From positions 1,488,001 through 1,552,000 of the forward strand of contig NZ_CP073104.1 of the NCBI RefSeq assembly GCF_018138145.1: DNA of 64,000 nucleotides, given 5' to 3'. Of this stretch, positions 40,642 to 49,455 are shown piece after piece. The translations under genes and the position numbers were made by a program. Position 1 is the first letter of the stretch, and each line of letters begins with the position of its first letter. The notes beneath the pieces are model-generated. The model was given only the letters and a program-made list of their open reading frames with translations. It was not told the origin of the DNA and searched no databases. This stretch comes from Pseudomonas sp. SCA2728.1_7. Its GTDB lineage: Bacteria; Pseudomonadota; Gammaproteobacteria; Pseudomonadales; Pseudomonadaceae.

Positions 40642-43233
40642 TCACTTTTTCAGACCCAGGCGTTTACGCATCTCGGCGGTAATGCTTTGCCGGGTTTTCT
40701 TCATGTCGGCCCACGGTTCGTCACCGACCTCGGCCAGCCGCTGGTGAACGTTACGCACGTTCCACTGATTGCCGCCCTTGATCTCGGCGACTTCCTCGCG
40801 AAACAGCGGCACCGACACCGGCAGACCTTCGCGGGTGCGCGCGGCGTAAGCGCAGATCGTAGTCGCGCCGAGGCCGTTGCGCAGATAGTCGATAAAGATC
40901 CGCCCGACGCGATTCTTCGGCCCGGACACCGCCGAAAAGCGCTCCGGCAACAGCTTGGCCATATGACTGACGATAGCGTGGCTAAAGTCTTTTACTTCGT
41001 CCCAGCCGAGTTTGCGGGTCAGCGGTACGACCAGGTGAATACCCTTGCCGCCGCTGGTTTTGAGGAATGCCTTGAGGCCAAGCTCATCGAGCACGGTCAA
41101 TGTCAGCGCCGTCGCTTCGACCATGCTTTTCCACGGCAGCGCCGGATCCGGGTCGAGGTCGAGAACGAAGCGATCGGGCTTGTCCAGATCGACCGTGGTC
41201 GCGTTCCAGGTGTGCAGTTCGACCGTGCTCATCTGCACCGCGCCGATCAGCGCTTCGGCGTTGTTGATCAACATCACCGGCTGCCCGGTAACGTCCTTGT
41301 CCAGCGTGGTGATGCCGGGGATCGCCAGGCGTTCGGCGTTTTTCTGGAAGAACAGTTCGCCGGCGATGCCGTCCGGGGCACGCACCAGCGCGACCGGACG
41401 ATCCTTGAGCTGCGGCAGGATCCATTCGGCGACGCTGGCGTAGTACTCGGCCAGTTGCATCTTGGTGGTGCCGCTGACCGTGTCGATCACCCGATCCGGG
41501 TGCGTGATGCGCACTTTGCCGTTGGCCAGTCCGAGCTGTGACGGCTCGGTATCCGGATTGCTCGCCGGAGCTTTTTTCGGCGGTTTTTTCGTGGCGGTTT
41601 TTTTCTCTGCAATCTTCACCGGTTTCGCTCGCTCCTCTGTGATGCCCTTGGCTGGTTTGTCATCGCGCAAGCCATGGAACACGGCGTGGCGTACCGAACC
41701 GTCCTTGGTCATTTCGGCGAATGCGACTTCCGCCAGCAGTTTCGGCTTGAGCCAGTGCACGCCTTTGACCTCGAAACCACTGGGTGGATTGACCACCGCC
41801 GGCTTCTTCACCTGCAACGGTTTGAGCTGGGTCAGAATGCTTTTCAACGTCGACTCGTTGAAACCGGTGCCGACCTTGCCGGCGTAGCGCAACTCGCCGC
41901 TGTCGCGATCATGCAGCCCCAGCAACAAGGCACCGAAAGCACTGCGCGAACCTTTCGGATCGGTGTAACCGACGATCACAAACTCCTGACGATGTTTGCA
42001 CTTGAGCTTGATCCAGTCACCGCTGCGCCGCGACACATACGGCGAGCCGAGGCGTTTGCCGATCAGGCCTTCCATCTGCATCTGGCAGGCGCTGTTGAGC
42101 AGTGCATCCGGGGTTTCGTCGAAGGCTTCGGAGAAACGCAACAAGGGTTGCTCATGACTGCCGAGCACCGTGGCCAGCGCGGCGCGCCGCTCTTCAACTG
42201 GCACTTCACGCAGGTCGACACCGTTGAGATAAGGCAGATCAAACAGGTAGTAGAGGATGTTGCCGCTGCGCCCGGCCTCGAAAGCATTTTGCAGGGCCTG
42301 AAAGTCCGGTACGCCCTGTTCGTTGGCGACGACCATTTCCCCGTCCAGCCACGCCGACTCCAATCCCAGCGCCGCCAAGGCTGCGGCCTGTTGCGGCAAC
42401 TTGTGCGTCCAGTCGTGACCGTTGCGGGTGAACAATTGCACCTGATCATGATCGATGCGCGCCATGATCCGGTAGCCGTCGAACTTGATCTCGTAGCTCC
42501 ACTGCCCTTCCGGCGCGCTGTCGACCAGCGTGGCCAGTTCCGGCTTGAGTTGCGTCGGCAATTTGGCCTTGTGCGCGCCGGTGAGCTTGCCGCTCGCGGG
42601 CTTGCGGGTTTTCGCCGCAGGTTTTTTCAGCGGTTTGCTTTGCTCGGCGGCCAGTTTGGGTTTGCCCACTATCGTGCGTTCGCTCAGGACACTGTCCGGT
42701 TCGGCCAGCAGCACGTCGTAATCATCCTGCGGCCGCGCGGCATCGTCCTGATGCTTGATCAGAAACCATTGTTCCTTCTTGCCCGGCATGTGCGTGCGCA
42801 CCAGGTTCCAGATGCCGCCGAGCTTTTCGCCTTGCAGCTCGAACTTGAGCTTGCCCTTTTCGTAGGCCTTGTGCGGATCTTCCAGCGGAATCCACACGCC
42901 ACGATCCCAGACGATCACATCCCCGGCGCCGTAATGCCCTTCGGGAATGCTGCCTTCGAATGTCGCGTAATCCAGCGGATGATCCTCGACATGCACCGCC
43001 AGACGCTTGACCTTGGGGTCGAGCGACGGCCCTTTCGGTACCGCCCAGCTTTTCAGTGCGCCATCGAGTTCCAGGCGAAAGTCGTAATGCAGGTGCGATG
43101 CGTCGTGCTTCTGAATGCAGAACTGCAAAGCATGCTCGGCGGCGGTTTTACGTCCCGAGCGCTTGACGGCGGCCGGTTCCGACGTCGCTGAAAAATCGCG
43201 CATGCGGTTGTAGTCGTCGAGGTTCCTGTTCAT
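40642..43233 (-). CDS. ligD: Multifunctional DNA ligase D (NHEJ)
   Basis: 863 residues with the Pseudomonas order: N-terminal 3'-phosphoesterase (HDASHLHYDFRLELDGALKS, GSIPEGHYGAGDVIVWD), central ATP-dependent ligase (KxDG motif in YEIKFDGYRIMAR near Lys250, then GEMVVANEQGVPDFQALQNA) and C-terminal polymerase/primase domain (RVITHPDRV..., LDLDPDPALPWKSM, GPKNRVGRIFIDYLRNG). A Lys/Ala-rich linker joins the ligase to the polymerase. It repairs double-strand breaks with Ku, whose gene is not in the window. It is followed by nothing on its strand; upstream is a methyltransferase gene, convergent orientation applies to 40228-40641. Confidence 0.96.
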   Translation of the reverse strand: MNRNLDDYNRMRDFSATSEPAAVKRSGRKTAAEHALQFCIQKHDASHLHYDFRLELDGALKSWAVPKGPSLDPKVKRLAVHVEDHPLDYATFEGSIPEGHYGAGDVIVWDRGVWIPLEDPHKAYEKGKLKFELQGEKLGGIWNLVRTHMPGKKEQWFLIKHQDDAARPQDDYDVLLAEPDSVLSERTIVGKPKLAAEQSKPLKKPAAKTRKPASGKLTGAHKAKLPTQLKPELATLVDSAPEGQWSYEIKFDGYRIMARIDHDQVQLFTRNGHDWTHKLPQQAAALAALGLESAWLDGEMVVANEQGVPDFQALQNAFEAGRSGNILYYLFDLPYLNGVDLREVPVEERRAALATVLGSHEQPLLRFSEAFDETPDALLNSACQMQMEGLIGKRLGSPYVSRRSGDWIKLKCKHRQEFVIVGYTDPKGSRSAFGALLLGLHDRDSGELRYAGKVGTGFNESTLKSILTQLKPLQVKKPAVVNPPSGFEVKGVHWLKPKLLAEVAFAEMTKDGSVRHAVFHGLRDDKPAKGITEERAKPVKIAEKKTATKKPPKKAPASNPDTEPSQLGLANGKVRITHPDRVIDTVSGTTKMQLAEYYASVAEWILPQLKDRPVALVRAPDGIAGELFFQKNAERLAIPGITTLDKDVTGQPVMLINNAEALIGAVQMSTVELHTWNATTVDLDKPDRFVLDLDPDPALPWKSMVEATALTLTVLDELGLKAFLKTSGGKGIHLVVPLTRKLGWDEVKDFSHAIVSHMAKLLPERFSAVSGPKNRVGRIFIDYLRNGLGATTICAYAARTREGLPVSVPLFREEVAEIKGGNQWNVRNVHQRLAEVGDEPWADMKKTRQSITAEMRKRLGLKK

Positions 43234-43250
43234 CGTCCACCTGCCTTGTT

Positions 43251-44204
43251 TCAGCCAATCCGCGTCACGGTCAGCGCCACCACCGCGATGCGGTCGACCC
43301 GTTGATAGCCGGGGTTGAGCAGTTCTTCGCCAAAGACATCCGGATCAAGTTCGCGGTAAGTCCAGCCGAAGCGTTTTTCATCCAGTCGCGGTAGCACGGT
43401 GTCGAGAAAAGGATCGCGACCATCGACCATCGCCACGCCGGTGTAGAGCAGCAGCGAGCCGCCCGGCGCCAGTCGATTCAAGGCCTGTTCGACGATGCGC
43501 AGTGAGAGTCCTGCTCCCAGCGTCCCGCCGCCATGGCGATAGGCGCGTTCTGCCGGATCAGCCATGTACGGCGGGTTGGCGACAATCAGATCGAACTCGC
43601 CCTCGACGCCCTGCAACAGATCACTGGCGCGTACGTCGACGTTGGCAACTTCCGCCAGCGCCGCGTTGATCGCGGTCAGACGCAGCGCTGCAGGGTTAAT
43701 GTCCAGCGCCAGCACCTCTGCCTCGCGACGGGCACGGCCGATCAGGATCGCACCGACGCCAGCCCCACAGCCGATGTCCACCGCGCGATGAATCGGCGCA
43801 AAGTTCTGTTGCAGGTGGGCGTGGATCAGTTGCGCAAAACGGTAGGTGTCGGGGCCAAAAAACACCGCGTCAGCCGCCTCGGTGGGGAATGCCGAATGGA
43901 CGAACAGCAAATCATCCAGACTTGACCAGCGCACCCTACTCTTCAGGTGGCCTTCGTAATTATCAATGACCTGCGCATCTTGCAGTTGCCGCTGTTCATC
44001 GGCCGACAACAACCCCGGCGCGAATGGCCGCGACCAGCCGAACACATCGCGCAAAGAGTCGGCCATCTGGCCCTCGTCACGCTGGTTGACCCGCTGGTGG
44101 GTCAACGGCGTCGGGGTGATGAACCGATACCCGTCTGCCACCAAGCGTCGGCCCAATTGCAGCAGCACGAGATCGTTGGGGCAGAGTTGTTCTTCCTGAT
44201 TCAT
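43251..44204 (-). CDS. Methyltransferase with NPPY motif
   Basis: 317 residues. AdoMet motif I is AVDIGCGAGVGAILIG; motif IV is DLIVANPPYMADP. An N-terminal helical domain precedes it. NPPY marks amino-methylating enzymes (protein Gln, adenine) of the PrmB/HemK and 16S-modifier type. The start (MNQEEQLCPNDLVL) follows AAGGACATCACCG, and the stop of the diiron-oxidase gene lies 11 bases upstream, so the two are coupled. With that neighbour, a small-molecule target is possible. Confidence 0.82.
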   Translation of the reverse strand: MNQEEQLCPNDLVLLQLGRRLVADGYRFITPTPLTHQRVNQRDEGQMADSLRDVFGWSRPFAPGLLSADEQRQLQDAQVIDNYEGHLKSRVRWSSLDDLLFVHSAFPTEAADAVFFGPDTYRFAQLIHAHLQQNFAPIHRAVDIGCGAGVGAILIGRARREAEVLALDINPAALRLTAINAALAEVANVDVRASDLLQGVEGEFDLIVANPPYMADPAERAYRHGGGTLGAGLSLRIVEQALNRLAPGGSLLLYTGVAMVDGRDPFLDTVLPRLDEKRFGWTYRELDPDVFGEELLNPGYQRVDRIAVVALTVTRIG

Positions 44205-44215
44205 CGGTGATGTCC

Positions 44216-45592
44216 TTAAGGCAAGCGGGATTTGAGTTCGATAAAGCGCCGGGTGGCGAGCAGTCCGGCGGGGTGTGCATGGCGGGCCGGTGCGAGCCAC
44301 GGGATCAAAGTCGCGATCTGCGCCTGTTCGTCCTGGCCTTGCAGCGCCGCGTTGAGCGCCTGTACATCGGGATCCTGTTCAAGCCCTTCGATGGCCGCTG
44401 CGGTCTGACTGTGCCGTCGAGCGGGTTTGGTCTTATCCGAAGAGGTCCAGTCACCCGCAATCCAGTCGTGCACCAGTTGTTTCTCGTAGGCATTGAACAC
44501 GCCAAACATCGCCGCACCATCGCCCGCGATCAGCTGCCAAAAGCGGCTCGCCTGCGGGTCTTCATGGCGTTTGATCCAGCCTTTGTTCTGCAATGCCTGG
44601 AGGAAACCGGGCAATTGCTCCGGCGTCGCCAGCCACTGATTGACGGTCTGCCCTTCGAAGCGGCAGTAATCGGAATGCATGTGCTGGGCGAATGGGCATT
44701 TGCGCTCAAGCATCGCCAGCAATTCGTGCTCAAGGTCGAAACCTTCGATGATCGCGCGACTGCCCTGCCCCAGATCGTTGAGCCGATAGCCCAGCGCTAC
44801 CCTGCGCAGAAACTCGGTGCGATCGGCCTCAAGCGGTAGTAGATCGAGCGCCGCCTGCACGGCTTTCTGCGCATGGCCGGTGCTGGCATTGTCGATGGTC
44901 ACATGCAGGGTGAAATAGTACGGATCGATCCCCAGCTCACTGAGTTCGTAACTGCTGATCAACAGGTGCAACGGCAGCTGCTCGTAGCCGAGGTTGTAGC
45001 CGATCACCTCGGGCAAGTAATCCGCGCCACAGACACCGAGCGCCAGTTGTATCGCGCCTTGCAGGTAGCGTTCATCGTCGATGGCGCTGCTGTCTTGCAA
45101 ATCGTGTTCGGCGAGCAGTTTGCGGTAGATCACCACGTGATTCTGCGCTGGATTGCCCTCGCCCAGTTCTTCGAGAAAAGTGCGCAGCAAGCCTTGGAAA
45201 CGTGGGTCCCGCCAGCGCGGCAACAGCCCAGAAAGCCAGGCACCATCAACCAGTTTGGTCGGTGCAACCGCTTGCAGGAAATACAGCGCCTGCGCCTTGC
45301 CACGGAAGAATTGCCGAGGCCCGCCAGCCTTGCGTTGTTGCAGATAGTCAGCGTATTGCCGGGCGACATCGGCGCAATGTTCGGCTACCCAGGCGTGCCA
45401 CGTCGTCGGATCTTCGGGCAGGGAATCGGAGAGTTGCGCGGCGTGTTGCAGTTGTTCCTGCAAAAACGCCTGCGCAAGGTCCTGTGAATCGTCATCGCGC
45501 AACAACGCTTCATAGACCTGCCGGATATTCCCGGCGGCATTCATAAGATGCGGTTGTGCAGGCGCGGCCTGCAGGTGTGTCAGGACAGTCAT
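44216..45592 (-). CDS. Haem-oxygenase-like iron-containing redox protein
   Basis: 458 residues of the HDO (iron-containing redox enzyme) superfamily. Metal-binding features: EELGEGNPAQNHVV, EVIGYNLGYEQLPLHLLISS, DPYYFTLHVTIDNASTGHA. The HDO domain lies between about 130 and 260. Members such as SznF, UndA, BesC and PhnZ-independent cyclases oxidise amino-acid-derived substrates with a diiron site. The adjacent, coupled methyltransferase suggests a two-step product pathway. The substrate is unknown. An alternative start is the second ATG at 45544. Confidence 0.82.
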   Translation of the reverse strand: MTVLTHLQAAPAQPHLMNAAGNIRQVYEALLRDDDSQDLAQAFLQEQLQHAAQLSDSLPEDPTTWHAWVAEHCADVARQYADYLQQRKAGGPRQFFRGKAQALYFLQAVAPTKLVDGAWLSGLLPRWRDPRFQGLLRTFLEELGEGNPAQNHVVIYRKLLAEHDLQDSSAIDDERYLQGAIQLALGVCGADYLPEVIGYNLGYEQLPLHLLISSYELSELGIDPYYFTLHVTIDNASTGHAQKAVQAALDLLPLEADRTEFLRRVALGYRLNDLGQGSRAIIEGFDLEHELLAMLERKCPFAQHMHSDYCRFEGQTVNQWLATPEQLPGFLQALQNKGWIKRHEDPQASRFWQLIAGDGAAMFGVFNAYEKQLVHDWIAGDWTSSDKTKPARRHSQTAAAIEGLEQDPDVQALNAALQGQDEQAQIATLIPWLAPARHAHPAGLLATRRFIELKSRLP

Positions 45593-45754
45593 GGCAAAGT
45601 TCTCGGTCGGTTGGCAGGACGCTGTTCCACACGCCTCTACAGCAGCAGAGAGGCGGCGCCTGCGAAAAATTCAATCGACGTGAAAATTGCCCGGACGGAC
45701 GGCGAAGCGGCTCCTTGGCGGAGCTGCTGGTGGCAATGATTTTTTAACGTGACT

Positions 45755-46525
45755 TCAGGCCTGACCTTTGGCCTGCTGTTCCAGATGCACCTGCAAGTCC
45801 GGATCGATCTGCAAGGCTGCTGCCAGCTCATCAAGATAACTGCGCTCGGCGTCCTGCTGGTCGTCCACGAGGATTACGCTGACCAGATACATTTCAGCGG
45901 CCATGGCCGGATCGCCTTTGGCCGCCTGCGCGACTTCGTTGGCGTCCAGCGGTTTCGAGACTTCGTCCTCAAACCATTGCTGCAATTGTGGGTCGTCGGT
46001 GTGTTTGCTGATTTCCCCATTGATCAACTGTTGTTCCCGGGCGTCGATCTCACCGTCAGCCTTCGCCGCCGCGATCAACGCACGAAGCACCGCGTGGCTG
46101 TGTTCTTCGATGTCCGGGCCTGCAAGGAGATTCGCGGTCTGGGGAATCTGTTGCGGGGCCGCGCTGGCCTGGCTGCGTTGCCAGGCCTGATACGCCTGAA
46201 ACGCCATCATCCCTAGCGATGCCAGCGCCGCATAGTTGGTGCCGCCGGAGCGGCTTTGCGTGCCGCCACCGCCACCCAGCGCCCCACCCAATGCGCCGCC
46301 AAGACCACCACCGGCACCGCCGCCGAGCAAACCACCGAGCAAGCCGCCCAAGCCGCCAAGTCCACCGGCAGATCCGCCGCCGCTGGCCGCGCCCGAGCCG
46401 CCACCGAGCAGTCCACCCAGCAACCCACCCAAACCACCCAAACCATCGCCGGCAGACGCTGAAGATTGTTGGCCGGTCGAGGCCTGGCCTCGCAGCAGTT
46501 TTTCAAGCAAATCGCTGGTGTTCAT
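45755..46525 (-). CDS. DUF533/TerB-like protein with glycine-rich leader
   Basis: 256 residues. The N-terminal MNTSDLLEKLLRGQ is typical of inner-membrane DUF533 (YebE-like) proteins. It is followed by a repetitive Gly/Leu region (residues about 30-95 with repeated GGLGGLLGGLLGGG units). The C-terminal TerB-like helical domain has AVLRALIAAAKADGEIDARE and EMYLVSVILVDDQQDAERSY. Gly/Leu repeats may form a membrane or aggregation segment. GAGGATGA precedes the ATG. Function unknown. Confidence 0.85.
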   Translation of the reverse strand: MNTSDLLEKLLRGQASTGQQSSASAGDGLGGLGGLLGGLLGGGSGAASGGGSAGGLGGLGGLLGGLLGGGAGGGLGGALGGALGGGGGTQSRSGGTNYAALASLGMMAFQAYQAWQRSQASAAPQQIPQTANLLAGPDIEEHSHAVLRALIAAAKADGEIDAREQQLINGEISKHTDDPQLQQWFEDEVSKPLDANEVAQAAKGDPAMAAEMYLVSVILVDDQQDAERSYLDELAAALQIDPDLQVHLEQQAKGQA

Positions 46526-46785
46526 GACGTCATCCTCAAGCATTGGCAGTGACTGCGTCTGGCAACGATAGACCCCTTAAGCCATAGCGCCAGCACCGTT
46601 TGGCTGACACTCAAGGGTCTGGCGGATTTCGCCCGCGTATTTTTTCGCCGGCCAGCTAAGATTGATCAATGGTGAACCTTATCCCGGCCAGACCGGTCGA
46701 TAGCTGCAACCCCGACCCGGTTTGCCGGCGCCCTTGTTGCCCAAGGGTGATACCCGGCTTGCTTCACTTTCTGGAGAACGCCCCC

Positions 46786-47508
46786 GTGATATCGACCGTA
46801 CACATCGCCAGGCTCAAAGCATGGGGCGCCCATGGTTTTACCGCGACTGGCGTGGTCACTGCTTTTCTGGCCACCCTCGCCCTCTTGGAAAACCAGCCGA
46901 CCCACTGCCTGATGTGGCTGGGCGTGGCGCTGATTGTCGACGGCCTCGACGGCGCACTGGCGCGCAAGGTCAACGTGCAATCGGTGTTGCCGAGCTTCGA
47001 CGGTTCGATCCTTGATCTGGTGATCGATTACCTGACGTACGTGTTCATTCCGGCGCTGTTCATCTATCGCTACATTCCATTGCCCGATTACACCCTGCTG
47101 CTGACCGTGTCGCTGATTCTGGTGTCGTCGCTGTTCTGCTTCTGCAACGTCAACATGAAGAGCAAGGACAACTACTTTGTCGGGTTTCCGGCGGCGTGGA
47201 ATGTGGTCGCGCTGTGTCTGTACATCATTGGGCCTGGGCCGTGGATTACCTTCCTGACGGTGATTGGCCTGGCGCTGCTGACGGTGACGCGGATGAAATT
47301 CCTCCACCCGTTCCGTGTGCGCCGGTTCATGCCGATCAACATTGCGGTGACGGCAATCTGGCTGCTGTGCAGTTTGTCGCTGGTGCTCAACCACCCGGTG
47401 ATCAACCCGTTGGTGATGGGCTTGTGGTTACTTATGTCGGCATACTTTCTGGGGATCTGCATCTGGCGCACGGCGCTGGAGTGGTTTGATCGGCCGCAGG
47501 TGAAATAG
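46786..47508 (+). CDS. pcs: Phosphatidylcholine synthase
   Basis: 240 residues with about seven hydrophobic segments. The CDP-alcohol phosphotransferase motif is DGLDGALARKVNVQ followed by SFDGSILDLVIDYLTY, giving the DG-x2-AR spacing with later D-x3-D. The N-terminal LKAWGAHGFTATGV and the VFIPALFIYRYIPLP segment match bacterial Pcs. It condenses choline with CDP-diacylglycerol at the inner membrane. The start is GTG at 46786, with TGGAGA ten bases upstream; the upstream ATG frame is not family-like. Confidence 0.9.
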   Translation: MISTVHIARLKAWGAHGFTATGVVTAFLATLALLENQPTHCLMWLGVALIVDGLDGALARKVNVQSVLPSFDGSILDLVIDYLTYVFIPALFIYRYIPLPDYTLLLTVSLILVSSLFCFCNVNMKSKDNYFVGFPAAWNVVALCLYIIGPGPWITFLTVIGLALLTVTRMKFLHPFRVRRFMPINIAVTAIWLLCSLSLVLNHPVINPLVMGLWLLMSAYFLGICIWRTALEWFDRPQVK

Positions 47509-47533
47509 GCTCCAGAGCCCAACACAAATCCAT

Positions 47534-47621
47534 TGTAGGAGTGAGCCTGCTCGCGATCGCGGTCTGTCAGCTGAATATTTTTGACTGAAAGAACGCTATC
47601 GCGAGCAGGCTCACTCCTACA
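47534..47621. repeat. REP doublet
   Basis: TGTAGGAGTGAGCCTGCTCG on the left and CGAGCAGGCTCACTCCTACA on the right, between convergent pcs and methyltransferase genes; it probably terminates both. Confidence 0.9.
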
Positions 47622-47632
47622 GGGATCTTCAT

Positions 47633-48445
47633 TCAGCGTTTAGTGATCACCACCTCCAGATACTCACTCGGCACCACCAGCGAAGCCTCCCCCGCCCGAT
47701 TCAACCGGTTGAGCAAATCCGCCAGATCACTCTCCAGCGCCTGCCCGCTCTCCGGCGGCAGTGCCGCAAAGGCCTTGTGCACCGGCCCATACCAATGGCG
47801 GAAAATATCGATGAAATGCGCGGCCGAGCGATAGCGAAAATTGAACTCGCGTCGCGTCACGCGCAGCAGAAAATCGCGGTCATCGAAATGCTTGTGCAGC
47901 CACGCATCTGAGCCCCAGTTCGAGGGCGGTTGTGCACCGGCAGGTGGTGGCAAATGACGGCCGAGGGTCTTGAACATCTGGCCAACGAAACCTTCCGGCG
48001 TCCAGTTGGCCAGACCGATCCGCCCGCCACGGCGACAAACCCGGCCCAGTTCAACAGCAGCCTTGTCCTGATCCGGTGCGAACATCACGCCAAAGGTCGA
48101 CAGCACGGCGTCATAGCTCTCGTCGGCGAACGGCAGCGCTTCGGCATCGGCCACCTGAAACGTCACGTCGAGATGCTCCGCGCGGGCACGATCCTGGCCG
48201 CGTTCCAGCAAAGCCGCGACGTAATCGGTCGAGGTGACCAGGCAACCGCGCCGCGCCGCCGCCAGCGTTGCATTACCGTTGCCGGCAGCGACATCCAGCA
48301 CCTCCTCGTCACAACGCAGGTCGCAGGTTTCGGCGAGGTTTTCGCCGACGATTTGCAACGTCGTGCCAATCACGGCGTAGTCGCCACTGGCCCAGGCGAC
48401 TTTCTGGCGTTCCTTCAGGGCAGTCAGGTCAATCGGGGTACTCAT
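47633..48445 (-). CDS. Class I SAM-dependent methyltransferase (UbiE-like)
   Basis: 270 residues. Motif I VLDVAAGNGNATLAAARRG, motif II DVTFQVADAEALPFADESYD, and motif III GRVCRRGGRIGLANWTPEGF mark a UbiE/COQ5-type small-molecule methyltransferase. The C-terminal part (HFIDIFRHWYGPVHKAF) is an extra substrate region. It is preceded 33 bases upstream on the same strand by a DUF4242 gene, so they are likely co-transcribed. Target unknown. Confidence 0.87.
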   Translation of the reverse strand: MSTPIDLTALKERQKVAWASGDYAVIGTTLQIVGENLAETCDLRCDEEVLDVAAGNGNATLAAARRGCLVTSTDYVAALLERGQDRARAEHLDVTFQVADAEALPFADESYDAVLSTFGVMFAPDQDKAAVELGRVCRRGGRIGLANWTPEGFVGQMFKTLGRHLPPPAGAQPPSNWGSDAWLHKHFDDRDFLLRVTRREFNFRYRSAAHFIDIFRHWYGPVHKAFAALPPESGQALESDLADLLNRLNRAGEASLVVPSEYLEVVITKR

Positions 48446-48478
48446 AAGCGTGAACTCCGCTGCGAGTGGGGTCGGTGA

Positions 48479-48751
48479 TCATTCGGCCGTCGTCGGATCG
48501 ATGACCGTCATCACCCGCGCCACACTGTTGGCCGGAAACCCACCGAGTCTGGCGTGTTCGCGTACCTGCTCTTCGTCAGGTGCGATGTACACGCAATAGA
48601 TCTTGTCAGCGGTGACGTAACTCTGCAGCCACTGCACTTGCGGACCGAGTTCGCGCAAGACATCACAGGACGTTTTCGACACAGCTTTGAGTTCTGCTTC
48701 CGACAGCTTTCCGGCCCCTGGAATCTCGCGTTCAATGACGAATTTAGGCAT
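48479..48751 (-). CDS. DUF4242 (nickel-binding-like) protein
   Basis: 90 residues, KFVIEREIPGAGKLSEAELKAV at the start, with QWLQSYVTADKIYCVYIAPDEEQV and HARLGGFPANSVARVMTVID. This is the DUF4242 ferredoxin-like fold. A GAGGTT ribosome site precedes the ATG at 48751. It is the first gene of a likely two-gene unit with the methyltransferase. Function unknown; the small size and dimeric fold suggest a sensor or dioxygenase-like role. Confidence 0.85.
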   Translation of the reverse strand: MPKFVIEREIPGAGKLSEAELKAVSKTSCDVLRELGPQVQWLQSYVTADKIYCVYIAPDEEQVREHARLGGFPANSVARVMTVIDPTTAE

Positions 48752-48976
48752 GGCAACCTCGCGCTCTTGTTATGAGGCAAGGCCGGCAGTGACCCTGCTC
48801 AAGCACTATCGCGCCGAGACCGCTCGGCGTCCCTGCCAATCGTCTGGCAACCCCGTAAAACCGGGGGTTTGCCGATGAGCGGTGGAAATCTGTAAAGCGT
48901 CCGGAACACCTTGAGGATTGCCAAGGTTGGGGGATTGGTTTCTGATGCGTTCTCGCTTCTGGAAAGGACTCGACTG

Positions 48977-49438
48977 ATGTCACTGAAACTCGATTGGCTC
49001 GCGCATCACCTGCACCACAGCGACCGTTATGCGCAATGGATCCACCAACAATTCCCCGACGAATACGTCGACCAGCCGCTGACCGAGTGGCAGCGTGAAT
49101 TTGCCGAGGGCCAAGGCAATGGTGACTGGTCCTGCCTGATCGCCATGGACGGTGAACATCTGCTCGGCGGCGCCGCGCTGGCACGCGATGACCTCGCCCT
49201 GCGCCCCGATCTCGGCCCTTGGCTGGCCTGCGTCTTCGTCAGCCCTGAGGCACGCGGGCAAGGGCTGGCGGAACGTTTGATCGAGGGTATTTGCCGGGAG
49301 GCGAAAGACTGCGGCTTTGCGCGCCTGTATCTGCACACGCAAAACAAGCAGGACTACTACGCCAAACGCGGCTGGCAGGTGCTGGAACGTTTTCGCGCCT
49401 GGGATAACGAACAATGGCTCATGGTGCGTGACCTCTGA
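48977..49438 (+). CDS. GNAT-family N-acetyltransferase
   Basis: 153 residues. Acetyl-CoA-binding motif A is VFVSPEARGQGLAERLIEG (Q/R-x-x-G-x-G/A), followed by LYLHTQNKQDYYAKRGWQVL as motif B. The start at 48977 (MSLKLDWLAHHL) has AAAGGAC eight bases upstream. It acetylates an unknown amine substrate in the cytoplasm. It is convergent with dipZ. Confidence 0.9.
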   Translation: MSLKLDWLAHHLHHSDRYAQWIHQQFPDEYVDQPLTEWQREFAEGQGNGDWSCLIAMDGEHLLGGAALARDDLALRPDLGPWLACVFVSPEARGQGLAERLIEGICREAKDCGFARLYLHTQNKQDYYAKRGWQVLERFRAWDNEQWLMVRDL

Positions 49439-49455
49439 GCCATTGCTGTTGCTGA

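Noticed and set aside
41674..43191. Long plus-strand frame opposite ligD (505 residues)
   Set aside because: Shadow of ligD in high-GC DNA, with Arg/His/Gln-rich translation typical of such artefacts.
46669..46785. Upstream ATG start for pcs
   Set aside because: The extra 39 residues have no membrane or family pattern; GTG 46786 has a proper ribosome site.
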